From an uncultured bacterium (GTDB lineage Bacteria > Cyanobacteriota > Vampirovibrionia > Gastranaerophilales > Gastranaerophilaceae), in assembly GCA_900550295.1 (NCBI GenBank), contig URRM01000004.1:1-50270 (forward strand): a stretch of 50,270 nt of DNA, read 5' to 3'. Every line of letters starts with the position of its first letter. The first letter of the stretch is position 1. This document shows, piece by piece, positions 42,939-50,270 of the stretch. The notes under the pieces are model-generated. The model was not told where the DNA came from, did not search any database, and was given only the letters and a program-made list of their open reading frames with translations. Position numbers and translations under genes: made by a program.

Positions 42939-43589
42939 TTACGCTCTCAAAGACTCAATTGCCTTTTTAACATCCTTGCTCTTGTAGATGTAACTACCAG
43001 CTACAAGTGAAGTTGCGCCTAATGAAATACAAACTTTTGAAGTTACGTCATTAATTCCACCGTCAACTTGGATGATTAAATCTTCTTTTCCGTTTTGTTG
43101 GATTGTAGGAATTTTTTGTGCGCAATAGTGCATAAATTCTTGTCCGCCAAACCCAGGTTCAACAGTCATTACAAGAACCATATCAACAAAAGGTAAGTAC
43201 GGGATTATATCGTTTTGGTTTGTTTTAGGTTTAATTGAAAGACTTGCTTTGCAACCAAGAGATTGAATTTTTTTGCAAATTTCTTCGATATTTTCCGGTT
43301 TTACAGCTTCATAGTGGAAGGTAATAATGTCAGCGCCGGCTTTAGCAAAGTCTTCAATATATTTTTCAGGATTATCAATCATTAAATGAACGTCAAGAGG
43401 TTTTCTAGCAAAGCGTTTTAGAGCTTTAACCACAGGAATACCAATTGTAATATTTGGTACAAAATGTCCGTCCATAACGTCAACGTGAATCCAGTCTGCG
43501 CCGTTATCTTCAACTAATTTTATATCTCTTTCCAAATTAGCAAAATCTGCTGATAGAATAGATGGTGATACAATAATTTCTTTACTCAT
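42939..43589 (-). CDS. rpe: Ribulose-phosphate 3-epimerase
   Basis: Rpe interconverts ribulose 5-phosphate and xylulose 5-phosphate in the pentose phosphate pathway. The 216-residue TIM barrel has SPSILSADFANL, HVDVMDGHFVPNITIG with the metal-binding His and catalytic Asp, DVHLMI, VMTVEPGFGGQEF and VDGGI near 175. Full length. GGAG precedes the ATG. It overlaps the end of rnc by eight bases. Confidence 0.96.
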   Translation of the reverse strand: MSKEIIVSPSILSADFANLERDIKLVEDNGADWIHVDVMDGHFVPNITIGIPVVKALKRFARKPLDVHLMIDNPEKYIEDFAKAGADIITFHYEAVKPENIEEICKKIQSLGCKASLSIKPKTNQNDIIPYLPFVDMVLVMTVEPGFGGQEFMHYCAQKIPTIQQNGKEDLIIQVDGGINDVTSKVCISLGATSLVAGSYIYKSKDVKKAIESLRA

Positions 43590-44274
43590 TTATAACTCCT
43601 AATTTTTTACAAGCTTCGTAAGCACATTTTTGTTCCGCATCTTTTTTGCTTGTCCCAATTGCTGTTGACAAAACTCGGTTTTGGTAAAGTACTTCCATTT
43701 TGAATTTTGGTTCATGAGCAGGTCCAATCTCTTCAATCAATTTATATTGCGGAACCTCTTTTGTTTTTGATTGAGTATATTCTTGCAAAACTTCTTTGGC
43801 ATTGTATTTTGCCATGTTATTTTTTATATCTAAAATATAATCTTCAAAAATTTCGTTTAAAAAATCAATAATTTCTTTTTGGTTGCCATCTAAATAAAAA
43901 GCTCCTAAAAGTGCTTCAAACACGCAAGCATTGATTGATGAGCGTTTTCTTTCTCCGGCTTTTTCTGCGTGAGAACCTAAAATAATTAAGTCTGTGATGT
44001 TAATTTTTTCAGCAATTTTAGACAAAGTTGCATCAGAAATTAATATAGAACGGATTTTTGTAAGTTCTCCCTCGTGAGATTTTGGGTATTGTTTTATTAA
44101 TTTTTCAGAAATGGCAAGTTTTAAAACGGCATCTCCAAAAAATTCCAAACGTTCATAATTATCAAGTGAATTAAGATTATTTTCTTTAGTAAAAGACGGA
44201 TGAGTCAATGCTTTTTGGAACAAATCTTCATCCGTAATTTTAATTTTAAATATTTCTTCTAACGCTTCATGCAT
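43582..44274 (-). CDS. rnc: Ribonuclease III
   Basis: RNase III cuts double-stranded RNA in rRNA and mRNA processing. The 230-residue protein has the endonuclease domain with the signature ERLEFFGDAVLKLA near 42-55 and the second acidic site (FEALLGAFYLDG) near 118. The double-stranded RNA-binding domain covers about 160-228. It overlaps cdsA by one base and rpe by eight. Confidence 0.95.
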   Translation of the reverse strand: MHEALEEIFKIKITDEDLFQKALTHPSFTKENNLNSLDNYERLEFFGDAVLKLAISEKLIKQYPKSHEGELTKIRSILISDATLSKIAEKINITDLIILGSHAEKAGERKRSSINACVFEALLGAFYLDGNQKEIIDFLNEIFEDYILDIKNNMAKYNAKEVLQEYTQSKTKEVPQYKLIEEIGPAHEPKFKMEVLYQNRVLSTAIGTSKKDAEQKCAYEACKKLGVINE

Positions 44275-45167
44275 TAAAAAATTCCTTTTATAAAGTTAAT
44301 TAATTTTATCCATTGGTGGTTGTCAACGACGAAATATAGAAAATAGTAGTAAATAACAGGGATTGTAAATACATAACTATCAGTTCTGTCTAAGAAGCCT
44401 CCGTGTCCCGGAAGTAAGTTGCCTGAATCTTTTACGCCGGCATCACGTTTTAACAATGATTCACACAAGTCGCCGATTTGAGCGAATGTTGTAACTAATA
44501 AAGCTGCAATAATTGTGTGATACCAAGGTAATTTGATGAAGTAAGCGATGATGAAACCGCCGATTAATGCGCAAACAGCACCACCGATTGAACCTTCAAT
44601 GGTTTTGTTTGGACTGATTACAGGTGCAAGTTTGTGTTTGCCAAAATTTCTTCCAAAATAATAACACCCAACGTCAGTTATGATTACAAGCAAGAACATG
44701 AAAATTACATATCCTAACCCCGCGTTCATAAAATCAGTTTTTAATATCATTTGCATTGAAGAAGAGGTATTGTTAGAGCCCAAATCTCTTAAAAATAAAA
44801 GATGTAATGGGAACCAACCACTGTAAACAAAACCTACGATTGTTGTTGCAACGTTTGCCGTGTAAGGTTGTTTACCCTTGAATAATACCCACATAAAGGC
44901 AATCATTGTGCCTGCTGTGAAAGCTAAAGGAACCAAGTTAAAGCAATTAAAGTAAGCAAGAACTGCAAAAATTACATCTGCAACTACAATTACTTTTAAA
45001 CTTGGAAAAAATCCTTTATGTTCTAAGATGTGAACGAACTCTTTTGATGCTAAGAAAATAACTACAGATAGCAAAAGTAACAGTGGTAAACCACCGAAAA
45101 TGATGCATGCCAAGGCTATTAAGCCAAAAACCCAACCTGTGATTAATCTTAGAATGGAGTTGTTCAT
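44274..45167 (-). CDS. cdsA: Phosphatidate cytidylyltransferase
   Basis: CdsA makes CDP-diacylglycerol, the precursor of all phospholipids. The 297-residue membrane protein has eight or so helices and the family signature SLLKRDAGVKDSGNLLPGHG near 248-267, followed by GFLDRTD. SPNKTIEGSIGGA is also typical. It lies directly after frr, overlapping by one base. uppS, often found between the two, is absent here. Confidence 0.95.
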   Translation of the reverse strand: MNNSILRLITGWVFGLIALACIIFGGLPLLLLLSVVIFLASKEFVHILEHKGFFPSLKVIVVADVIFAVLAYFNCFNLVPLAFTAGTMIAFMWVLFKGKQPYTANVATTIVGFVYSGWFPLHLLFLRDLGSNNTSSSMQMILKTDFMNAGLGYVIFMFLLVIITDVGCYYFGRNFGKHKLAPVISPNKTIEGSIGGAVCALIGGFIIAYFIKLPWYHTIIAALLVTTFAQIGDLCESLLKRDAGVKDSGNLLPGHGGFLDRTDSYVFTIPVIYYYFLYFVVDNHQWIKLINFIKGIF

Positions 45168-45733
45168 TATACTGTCATAACCTCTTTATCTTTTTCTGAA
45201 ACTTCTTTGTCGATAATAGCTGTATATTTATCAGTTAATTTTTGGATTTTGTCTTGGTTATCTTTAACCATATCTTCCGGTAAGTTTTCAGCTTTTTCAA
45301 CTTTTTTCAATTCATCTGTCATATCACGACGAACGTTTCTTACTTGAACTTTAGCTTCTTCACCAAATTTTTTAACGTCTTTTGTAATTTCTTTTCTTTT
45401 TTCTTCAGTTAAAGGTGGGAAGTTTAATCTTACTGAAACACCATCGTTGTTTGGAGCAACACCTAATTCAGCTTTGATGATTGCTTTTTCAACTTCTTTT
45501 AAAATTGATTTATCAAATGGAGCGATAACAAGAGAAGTACCTTCTGATACTGTAACTTGAGCCATTTGTTTTAATGGAGTTGGTGCGCCATAGTATTCAA
45601 CCATAACTTTGTCTAACATTGCAGGGTTTGCACGACCTGTTCTAACTGTTGAAAATTCACGGTGTAATTGGTTAATGGCTTTTTCCATTTTTTCTGTACC
45701 GTTTTTAAATAATGTATCTAATGCTTCTGACAT
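45167..45733 (-). CDS. frr: Ribosome recycling factor
   Basis: RRF splits post-termination ribosomes with EF-G. The 188-residue protein has the two-domain layout with the N-terminal helix (about 11-31), EFSTVRTGRANPAMLD, the YYGAPTPLKQMAQV strand region and VRNVRRDMTDELKK. AAAGAGG precedes the ATG. It is 17 bases after pyrH, the common bacterial order. Confidence 0.97.
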   Translation of the reverse strand: MSEALDTLFKNGTEKMEKAINQLHREFSTVRTGRANPAMLDKVMVEYYGAPTPLKQMAQVTVSEGTSLVIAPFDKSILKEVEKAIIKAELGVAPNNDGVSVRLNFPPLTEEKRKEITKDVKKFGEEAKVQVRNVRRDMTDELKKVEKAENLPEDMVKDNQDKIQKLTDKYTAIIDKEVSEKDKEVMTV

Positions 45734-45750
45734 TGTTTACCTCTTTCTTA

Positions 45751-46476
45751 TTATTGTTTACCTACATAAGTTCCGACTTTTTCGCCCAAGATAATTCTCT
45801 TGATTGCGTCTTTTGCTTTGAAATCGAAAACGATGATTGGAATGTTGTTTTGTTGGCATAAATCGCAAGCTGATCTGTCCATAACTTTTAAATCGTGTTT
45901 AATAATTTCATCGTAATCAATGTTTTCCAATTTCTTAGCATCTTTGTTAACGTTAGGGTCATCAGTGTAAACACCGTCAACACCGTTTTTAGCCATTAAC
46001 ATTACTTGTGCATCAATTTCAGATGCTCTCAAAGCACTTGCGGTGTCTGTTGTAAAGAATGGGTTTCCTGTACCTGCCGCAAATATTACAACACGACCTT
46101 TTTCCAAGTGTCTGTTAGCTTTAAATCTGATATAAGGTTCAGCAATTTGATTCATATCGATTGCAGATTGAACTCTGCAAGATACATCAATCTTTTTAAG
46201 TGCTGATTGTAGGGCAAGAGCGTTCATAACTGTTGCCAACATACCTAAGTAATCTCCTGAAGCTCTATCCATTCCTAAACGAGCGCTGTTTTTCATTCCT
46301 CTGAAAATGTTTCCGCCACCGACTACAACGGCAACTTCTACACCCATTTTATGAATTTGTTTGATTTCTTCAGCAATAAATTCAACGGGCTTATAATCAA
46401 TACCGAACTGTTGTTCACCTAATAATGCTTCACCGCTGATTTTTAATAAAATTCTTTTATATTTTAAGTTTTCCAT
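45751..46476 (-). CDS. pyrH: UMP kinase
   Basis: PyrH phosphorylates UMP to UDP. The 241-residue amino acid kinase fold protein has RILLKISGEALLG at the N-terminus, VVVGGGNIFRG at about 51-61, RASGDYLGMLATVMNALAL and FAAGTGNPFFTTDTAS. GAGGAG lies before the ATG. It is the first gene of the nine-gene leftward unit ending with the pseudopilin. Confidence 0.96.
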   Translation of the reverse strand: MENLKYKRILLKISGEALLGEQQFGIDYKPVEFIAEEIKQIHKMGVEVAVVVGGGNIFRGMKNSARLGMDRASGDYLGMLATVMNALALQSALKKIDVSCRVQSAIDMNQIAEPYIRFKANRHLEKGRVVIFAAGTGNPFFTTDTASALRASEIDAQVMLMAKNGVDGVYTDDPNVNKDAKKLENIDYDEIIKHDLKVMDRSACDLCQQNNIPIIVFDFKAKDAIKRIILGEKVGTYVGKQ

Positions 46477-46493
46477 GCAGACTCCTCTTTTTT

Positions 46494-46522
46494 ATGCTAC
46501 CCTAAATATATTATGATGTAAA
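46494..46522 (-). promoter_or_regulatory. Possible promoter of the pyrH unit
   Basis: Minus strand: -35 TTTACA (46517-46522), a 17-bp spacer, -10-like TAGCAT (46494-46499). The GAGGAG of pyrH lies just downstream in the leader. Confidence 0.4.
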
Positions 46523-46571
46523 GTTTAATAAGCAATTTTTACATTTGCATTACAAAAGAAAAGTTGGAATT

Positions 46572-47414
46572 ATGATATATCTTTTAATCGCAACAGTATG
46601 TTTTTCACTATCATTTGGACTTATCAAGAACCAATTAAGTATGTTGCCGACTGATTTTGTCGTAATGCTCAGATTGCTTTTTGCCTTTGTAATTTTTTTA
46701 CCATTTGTTAGAAAATTTACCTGCAAAGAGCATTTGAAGGCGTTTTTTATCGGAATGATTCAGTTCGGAATTATGTATTTTGCCTTTTTGAAGGCGTTCA
46801 AATTTTTGCAAGGTAACGAAGTTGCGCTTTTGACAACTACAACTCCTGTTTTTGTCGCCATTTGGGCATCTTTGTTTGGTGACAGATTTAAATTTGTTTA
46901 TATTTTATGCATTTTAATGTCAGTTTTTGGTGCGGGAATTGTTGTTTGGCAAAATTTGGAGTTCTCTCAAATTGTTAAAGGTGTTTTGCTGATGGAAACT
47001 TCAAATTGTACCTTTGCGCTCGGTCAAGTTTTATGGAAAAAGTTTATTCCGGACGAAATAAAATCTGAAAACCTTATGGCAAGTGCTTATTTAGGTGCTT
47101 TTTTCTTAATAATGTCTTTTGTAATTGCAAACAATGAAATTGCATCAACCTCTTTGACTCATCTGCAAATTTTGGCAATTCTTTATCTCGGTGTAGTTCC
47201 AACCGGAATAGGATTTTACCTATGGAATAAAGGCTCAAAATACGTTAAAAGTTCAACTTTGGCAATTATGAATAACTTGAAAATTCCGTTCGGTGTTCTT
47301 TTTTCAATTCTAATTTTTCACGAAAAAATAGATGTTTTGAACTTTATTTTGGGTTCTTCTGTAATTATATTGGCAATTTTAATCCTACATTGGTGCTTAA
47401 AACAAGATGCTTAA
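46572..47414 (+). CDS. EamA/DMT-family transporter
   Basis: The 280-residue protein has ten predicted membrane helices in two EamA halves, typical of drug/metabolite transporters. The substrate is not predictable. The C-terminal half carries the typical GVVPTGIGFYLWNKGSKYV and LKIPFGVLFS segments. I start at ATG 46572, with a TTGGAA eight bases before; the longer frame from TTG 46545 adds a charged leader. Its stop overlaps the stop of the convergent ClC gene in a shared TTAA. Confidence 0.85.
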   Translation: MIYLLIATVCFSLSFGLIKNQLSMLPTDFVVMLRLLFAFVIFLPFVRKFTCKEHLKAFFIGMIQFGIMYFAFLKAFKFLQGNEVALLTTTTPVFVAIWASLFGDRFKFVYILCILMSVFGAGIVVWQNLEFSQIVKGVLLMETSNCTFALGQVLWKKFIPDEIKSENLMASAYLGAFFLIMSFVIANNEIASTSLTHLQILAILYLGVVPTGIGFYLWNKGSKYVKSSTLAIMNNLKIPFGVLFSILIFHEKIDVLNFILGSSVIILAILILHWCLKQDA

Positions 47415-48703
47415 ATTCTTTTCTCGTTTTTTAATTGTTGAATTGCGAGAGTTGAGTAAATAGGTCTGTGTGCCATTTTTTCAGCTACAACGTCTGCAAT
47501 TGCTGCTGTAAGCATAATCGGCAAAATTGTTGCATAACCTCCGGTCATTTCAAAAACCATAATTACCGCAGTGATTGGAGTTCTTGCAACGGCTGAAAGG
47601 AAGGCTGCCATTCCTATTGCTCCAAACGCTATAGGGTTAACGGTTAAGCCTACAAAGTGACCTAAACCTCCTGTTAAATACCCCAAAAATGCTCCCAACA
47701 TTAAGGTTGGTAAGAAAATACCGCCTGCAGCACCTGAGCCGAAACAAATAGGAGTAACGAAAAATTTAACAATAAAAATTACTAAAACAAGTTTTAGTCC
47801 AATGTTGCCTTGTAATAGGCTTTCTACGGTTAAATTTCCTGAACCCATTACCTGTGGTATAACAACTCCGATTAAACCTATGATTAACCCTGCAATTGCC
47901 GGTTTTAACCAATTGGGAATTTTATTTAATAGTGAATAAATTTTGTTTGTAATCAAAATTGTACGGGCAAACATTACGCCTAAAACACCTGCCAATACGC
48001 CAAGAATAAGACATACGGCTATCGTTTTAAAATTTAAGTCAGCGCTTGTCATAATAGTGTTAAAAGCCGGATTGTTGCCTAAACATTCTCGTGCAATTGC
48101 AGATGCTACAACGGCAGCAACCATTGTTGGCAACAAAATCATATAAGAAAATTTATGAATTAATTCTTCTAAAACAAATACAGTACCTGCAATCGGAGCG
48201 TTGAAAGTTGCCGCAATAGCAGAACCGGCACCAGCTGCAATAAGTTTGTCTTTGTTAAAGCCGGTAGCTTTGAACAATTTTCCGACCAAAGCTCCTGCCC
48301 CTGCGCCTAATTGTACACTAGGACCTTCTCTACCAAGGGATAGCCCTGAACCAATAGCTGCAAGACCTGCGAAAAACTTAACAAAAATGCTTCTGATTCT
48401 CGTAAGCTTACCGTAATTGGCTAAACATAACTTAACGTATGGAATTCCGCTTCCTCGGGTTTCAGGTGCGAATTTAAACACTAATAATCCGGATATTAAA
48501 CCGCCAAAAGTAGTTATAAGTGGTAATATCCATATTCTTTGAGGGTTATGAAGTGTAAAAGCTTGTATATGATTGAATGTCCAACTAATTGAGCTATTAA
48601 AAGCAACGATAAGAAAACCGGTTATAATCCCGATTAATAGGGCTTGCCAAAGAGATTTTCCATGAATAACCCTTCTGATGAATTTAATTACGTGTCTGTT
48701 CAT
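47411..48703 (-). CDS. ClC-family chloride channel/antiporter
   Basis: The 430-residue membrane protein has the ClC selectivity motifs GSGIP (84-88) and GREGP (124-128, gating Glu126). E169 and E170 match the internal proton-path pair, and GSGAAGGIFLP is near 322-332. Retention of both the gating and proton glutamates suggests a Cl-/H+ exchanger rather than a passive channel. There is no CBS domain. TATAAT ends six bases before the ATG and no ribosome-binding site is seen. Confidence 0.92.
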   Translation of the reverse strand: MNRHVIKFIRRVIHGKSLWQALLIGIITGFLIVAFNSSISWTFNHIQAFTLHNPQRIWILPLITTFGGLISGLLVFKFAPETRGSGIPYVKLCLANYGKLTRIRSIFVKFFAGLAAIGSGLSLGREGPSVQLGAGAGALVGKLFKATGFNKDKLIAAGAGSAIAATFNAPIAGTVFVLEELIHKFSYMILLPTMVAAVVASAIARECLGNNPAFNTIMTSADLNFKTIAVCLILGVLAGVLGVMFARTILITNKIYSLLNKIPNWLKPAIAGLIIGLIGVVIPQVMGSGNLTVESLLQGNIGLKLVLVIFIVKFFVTPICFGSGAAGGIFLPTLMLGAFLGYLTGGLGHFVGLTVNPIAFGAIGMAAFLSAVARTPITAVIMVFEMTGGYATILPIMLTAAIADVVAEKMAHRPIYSTLAIQQLKNEKRI

Positions 48704-48709
48704 AAGAAA

Positions 48710-48715
48710 ATTATA
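48710..48715 (-). promoter_or_regulatory. -10 box of the ClC gene, leaderless geometry
   Basis: Minus strand: consensus TATAAT, then TTTCTT, then the ATG at 48703. The leader is identical to that of murF. The -35 is T-rich and weak. Confidence 0.55.
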
Positions 48716-48844
48716 TAATTTTTTTGCAATATTAAAAAATCTTTAAAATTTCTAAACATATCTTGTCTTTTTTTGTTTTTTCATGGATAATAAGGGGTGA
48801 AATAGCAAGTATAATTGTCATGTATATATAAAAAGGAGACAAAA

Positions 48845-50224
48845 ATGAAATTATTCAAATCATTATTTGCGACTGTAGCTGCTTTAATGATTGCAACATC
48901 AGCTCACGCAGCTGGTACAGCAACTGTTCAAGCATACGCTCATCCAACAATGTTTGGTACGCAAGTACAATCTACTCAAGCTGAAGGTGTATACCTAGTA
49001 GGCGACAAAGTATTGAAATCAGATTCTGATTTGTCAGTACAAGGCAAAGAAAATGTAGTTATCGATTCAATGGCTAAAAACTTAATGTCAAAATTAGAAA
49101 AATTAATCGGTAAATTCGATCCTAAAAAACCGGTTTTACGTTCTGAAATGGCACACGCTATGGCTGAAGGTTTAAATTTACCAACAGTGAAAACTAGATA
49201 CCAATACAAAGACGTAGAAGGTAACTGGGCTAAACCTTACATCTACAGAGCATTAGGCGCTGGTGTTATGATTGGTTACCCAGACAAAAACTTCCGTCCG
49301 GAACAAAAAATTACAAAGGCTGAAGTATTCGCTACATTTGCTCAATTATTAAGCAACAAACCACAAGCTACAACAGTTGGTAAATTGGTTAACAAATATG
49401 AAATGCAAGAAATCCCAGCATGGGCAACAAAAGCAACAATCAAAGTTATGGAATCAGGTATCTTAAACAACCTTCCTGAATTAGACAAAGTTGCTAGTCA
49501 AAAATACTTATCAACAGAACAACTTTACAAATTAGTTTGTGCATTAAGTGTAAGCAAATACTACAATGCTAAATTTGTAAACGGTGCAAGCTTAGGCGCT
49601 GTAAAAGTTAAAATGTCAGAAAGAGTTGATGCTAGACACTCTAACATCGGCGACACATTCTACGCTGTAACAACTGAAGATGCTAAAATTGCCGGCATTT
49701 GCTACGCAGTTGGCTCAAAAGTTAAAGGTGAAGTTGTAGAAGTTGTAAGACCTGGTGTTAAAAACCCTGGTTATGTAAAAGTTAAATTCACTTCAATCAA
49801 CGGTGTTGATTTCCCTGCTAACGTTTCAGATGTTAATGCTACAAACGTTAAAACAACAAATGTAGTTGCTAGAGTATTAGCTGCTCCATTCTCAGCTACC
49901 GGCAGAGTTGCAGGTGTTGCAGGTCGTTCAGTTTCAGCTGCAGCAAACGTTGTTTCAAACGGTACTGAAAGATTAGGTGATAACTTATCAAATACAATGG
50001 CTAACACAGCATCATTAGAACCAATGTCTGGTTTAAGAAGCTTTGGTAAAGGTTTCGTAACTATCGGTTATGGTATTTATGACATCGCTAAATTAGCTGC
50101 TTCAGGCGTGTTTGGTGTAGTTTATGAATTCGGTGATGAAGTAAGATACTTAATCTTACCAAGCTCAGTTAACGATTCAGCATTAAACGCTGGTGATGAA
50201 TTAACTGTTTACTACAACAAGTAA
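48845..50224 (+). CDS. SLH-domain envelope protein
   Basis: The 459-residue protein has a signal peptide (1-23, ending SAHA). One clear S-layer homology repeat (about 97-170) contains YKDVEGNWAKPYIYRALGAG and GYPDKNFRPEQKITKAEVFA. A second, weaker repeat follows at about 190-240. SLH repeats bind wall-linked polymers. Residues about 255-335 hold a beta-rich unit (GDTFYAV...VGSKVKGEVVEV) like those in envelope-associated proteins, and the end has amphipathic glycine/alanine-rich stretches. It may tie the outer membrane to the wall, as SLH porins do in Cyanobacteria, but no clear beta-barrel ending is seen. AAAGGAG fixes ATG 48845 against the 48815 start, and TATAAT lies at 48810-48815. Strongly biased codons suggest abundance. 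Confidence 0.85.
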   Translation: MKLFKSLFATVAALMIATSAHAAGTATVQAYAHPTMFGTQVQSTQAEGVYLVGDKVLKSDSDLSVQGKENVVIDSMAKNLMSKLEKLIGKFDPKKPVLRSEMAHAMAEGLNLPTVKTRYQYKDVEGNWAKPYIYRALGAGVMIGYPDKNFRPEQKITKAEVFATFAQLLSNKPQATTVGKLVNKYEMQEIPAWATKATIKVMESGILNNLPELDKVASQKYLSTEQLYKLVCALSVSKYYNAKFVNGASLGAVKVKMSERVDARHSNIGDTFYAVTTEDAKIAGICYAVGSKVKGEVVEVVRPGVKNPGYVKVKFTSINGVDFPANVSDVNATNVKTTNVVARVLAAPFSATGRVAGVAGRSVSAAANVVSNGTERLGDNLSNTMANTASLEPMSGLRSFGKGFVTIGYGIYDIAKLAASGVFGVVYEFGDEVRYLILPSSVNDSALNAGDELTVYYNK

Positions 50225-50270
50225 TGAATAATTAAATTCATAAAGAACAAAGGCGGGTGCGATTATATCG

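Noticed and set aside
1..50270. CRISPR arrays, prophage, restriction or toxin-antitoxin modules
   Set aside because: No regularly spaced direct repeats, integrase, transposase, nuclease-immunity or phage structural genes were seen on either strand.

Overview
The window reads as chromosomal DNA from an AT-rich, Gram-negative-type bacterium. No plasmid, phage or IS gene was seen. Two prepilin-like proteins with an FTLAE-type cleavage site, an SLH-domain envelope protein, a NifU-like/GGGtGRT gene pair and many lineage-restricted hypothetical proteins suggest the Gastranaerophilales/Melainabacteria side of the Cyanobacteria phylum. That placement is an inference from gene style; no 16S or other marker is present to confirm it.

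Layout. Positions 1-7700 hold an M49-like metallopeptidase, a glutaredoxin, a repeat-containing unknown protein, a FliA/WhiG-type sigma factor, a HAD hydrolase, two acidic unknown proteins and a GT-C-type membrane glycosyltransferase. Positions 7736-12957 form a leftward unit cysS, spoIID-like, murJ, tsaC. Positions 13000-24700 hold a metallophosphoesterase, tRNA-Val(UAC), a second GT-C membrane protein, an Hsp20, an NDP-sugar nucleotidyltransferase, the NifU-like/GGGtGRT pair, a long-leader pseudopilin, a parvulin, a PLP lyase, a secreted VWA protein and mtaB. Positions 24857-31988 are a compact peptidoglycan cluster in the order murF-mraY-murD-ftsW-murG-folC. Positions 32311-36121 are proS, a HIT protein and two tandem spermidine synthase paralogues. 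A TPR protein follows, then efp-accB-accC. Positions 39902-46476 form one long unit pyrH-frr-cdsA-rnc-rpe-rsgA-ispA-PAP2/DUF212-pseudopilin. The right end has an EamA transporter, a ClC antiporter and the SLH protein.

The genes are mostly housekeeping and envelope functions: lipid II synthesis (MurF, MraY, MurD, MurG), its flipping (MurJ) and polymerisation (FtsW); phospholipid, isoprenoid and fatty-acid supply (CdsA, IspA, AccB, AccC); translation and tRNA modification (Frr, EF-P, CysS, ProS, TsaC, MtaB, RsgA, RNase III).

The most striking signal is not a single gene. Seven transcription units lack a Shine-Dalgarno site and instead carry a -10-like hexamer (TATAAT or TAAAAT) exactly 6 nt (once 7 nt) before the ATG, the geometry expected for leaderless mRNAs. 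They sit among many genes with ordinary AGGAG-type leaders. Other points of interest are a spermidine synthase duplicate that has lost key active-site residues, two pseudopilins sharing a C-terminal module, the NifU-like/GGGtGRT pair split by a repeat, and several families of short dispersed intergenic palindromes.
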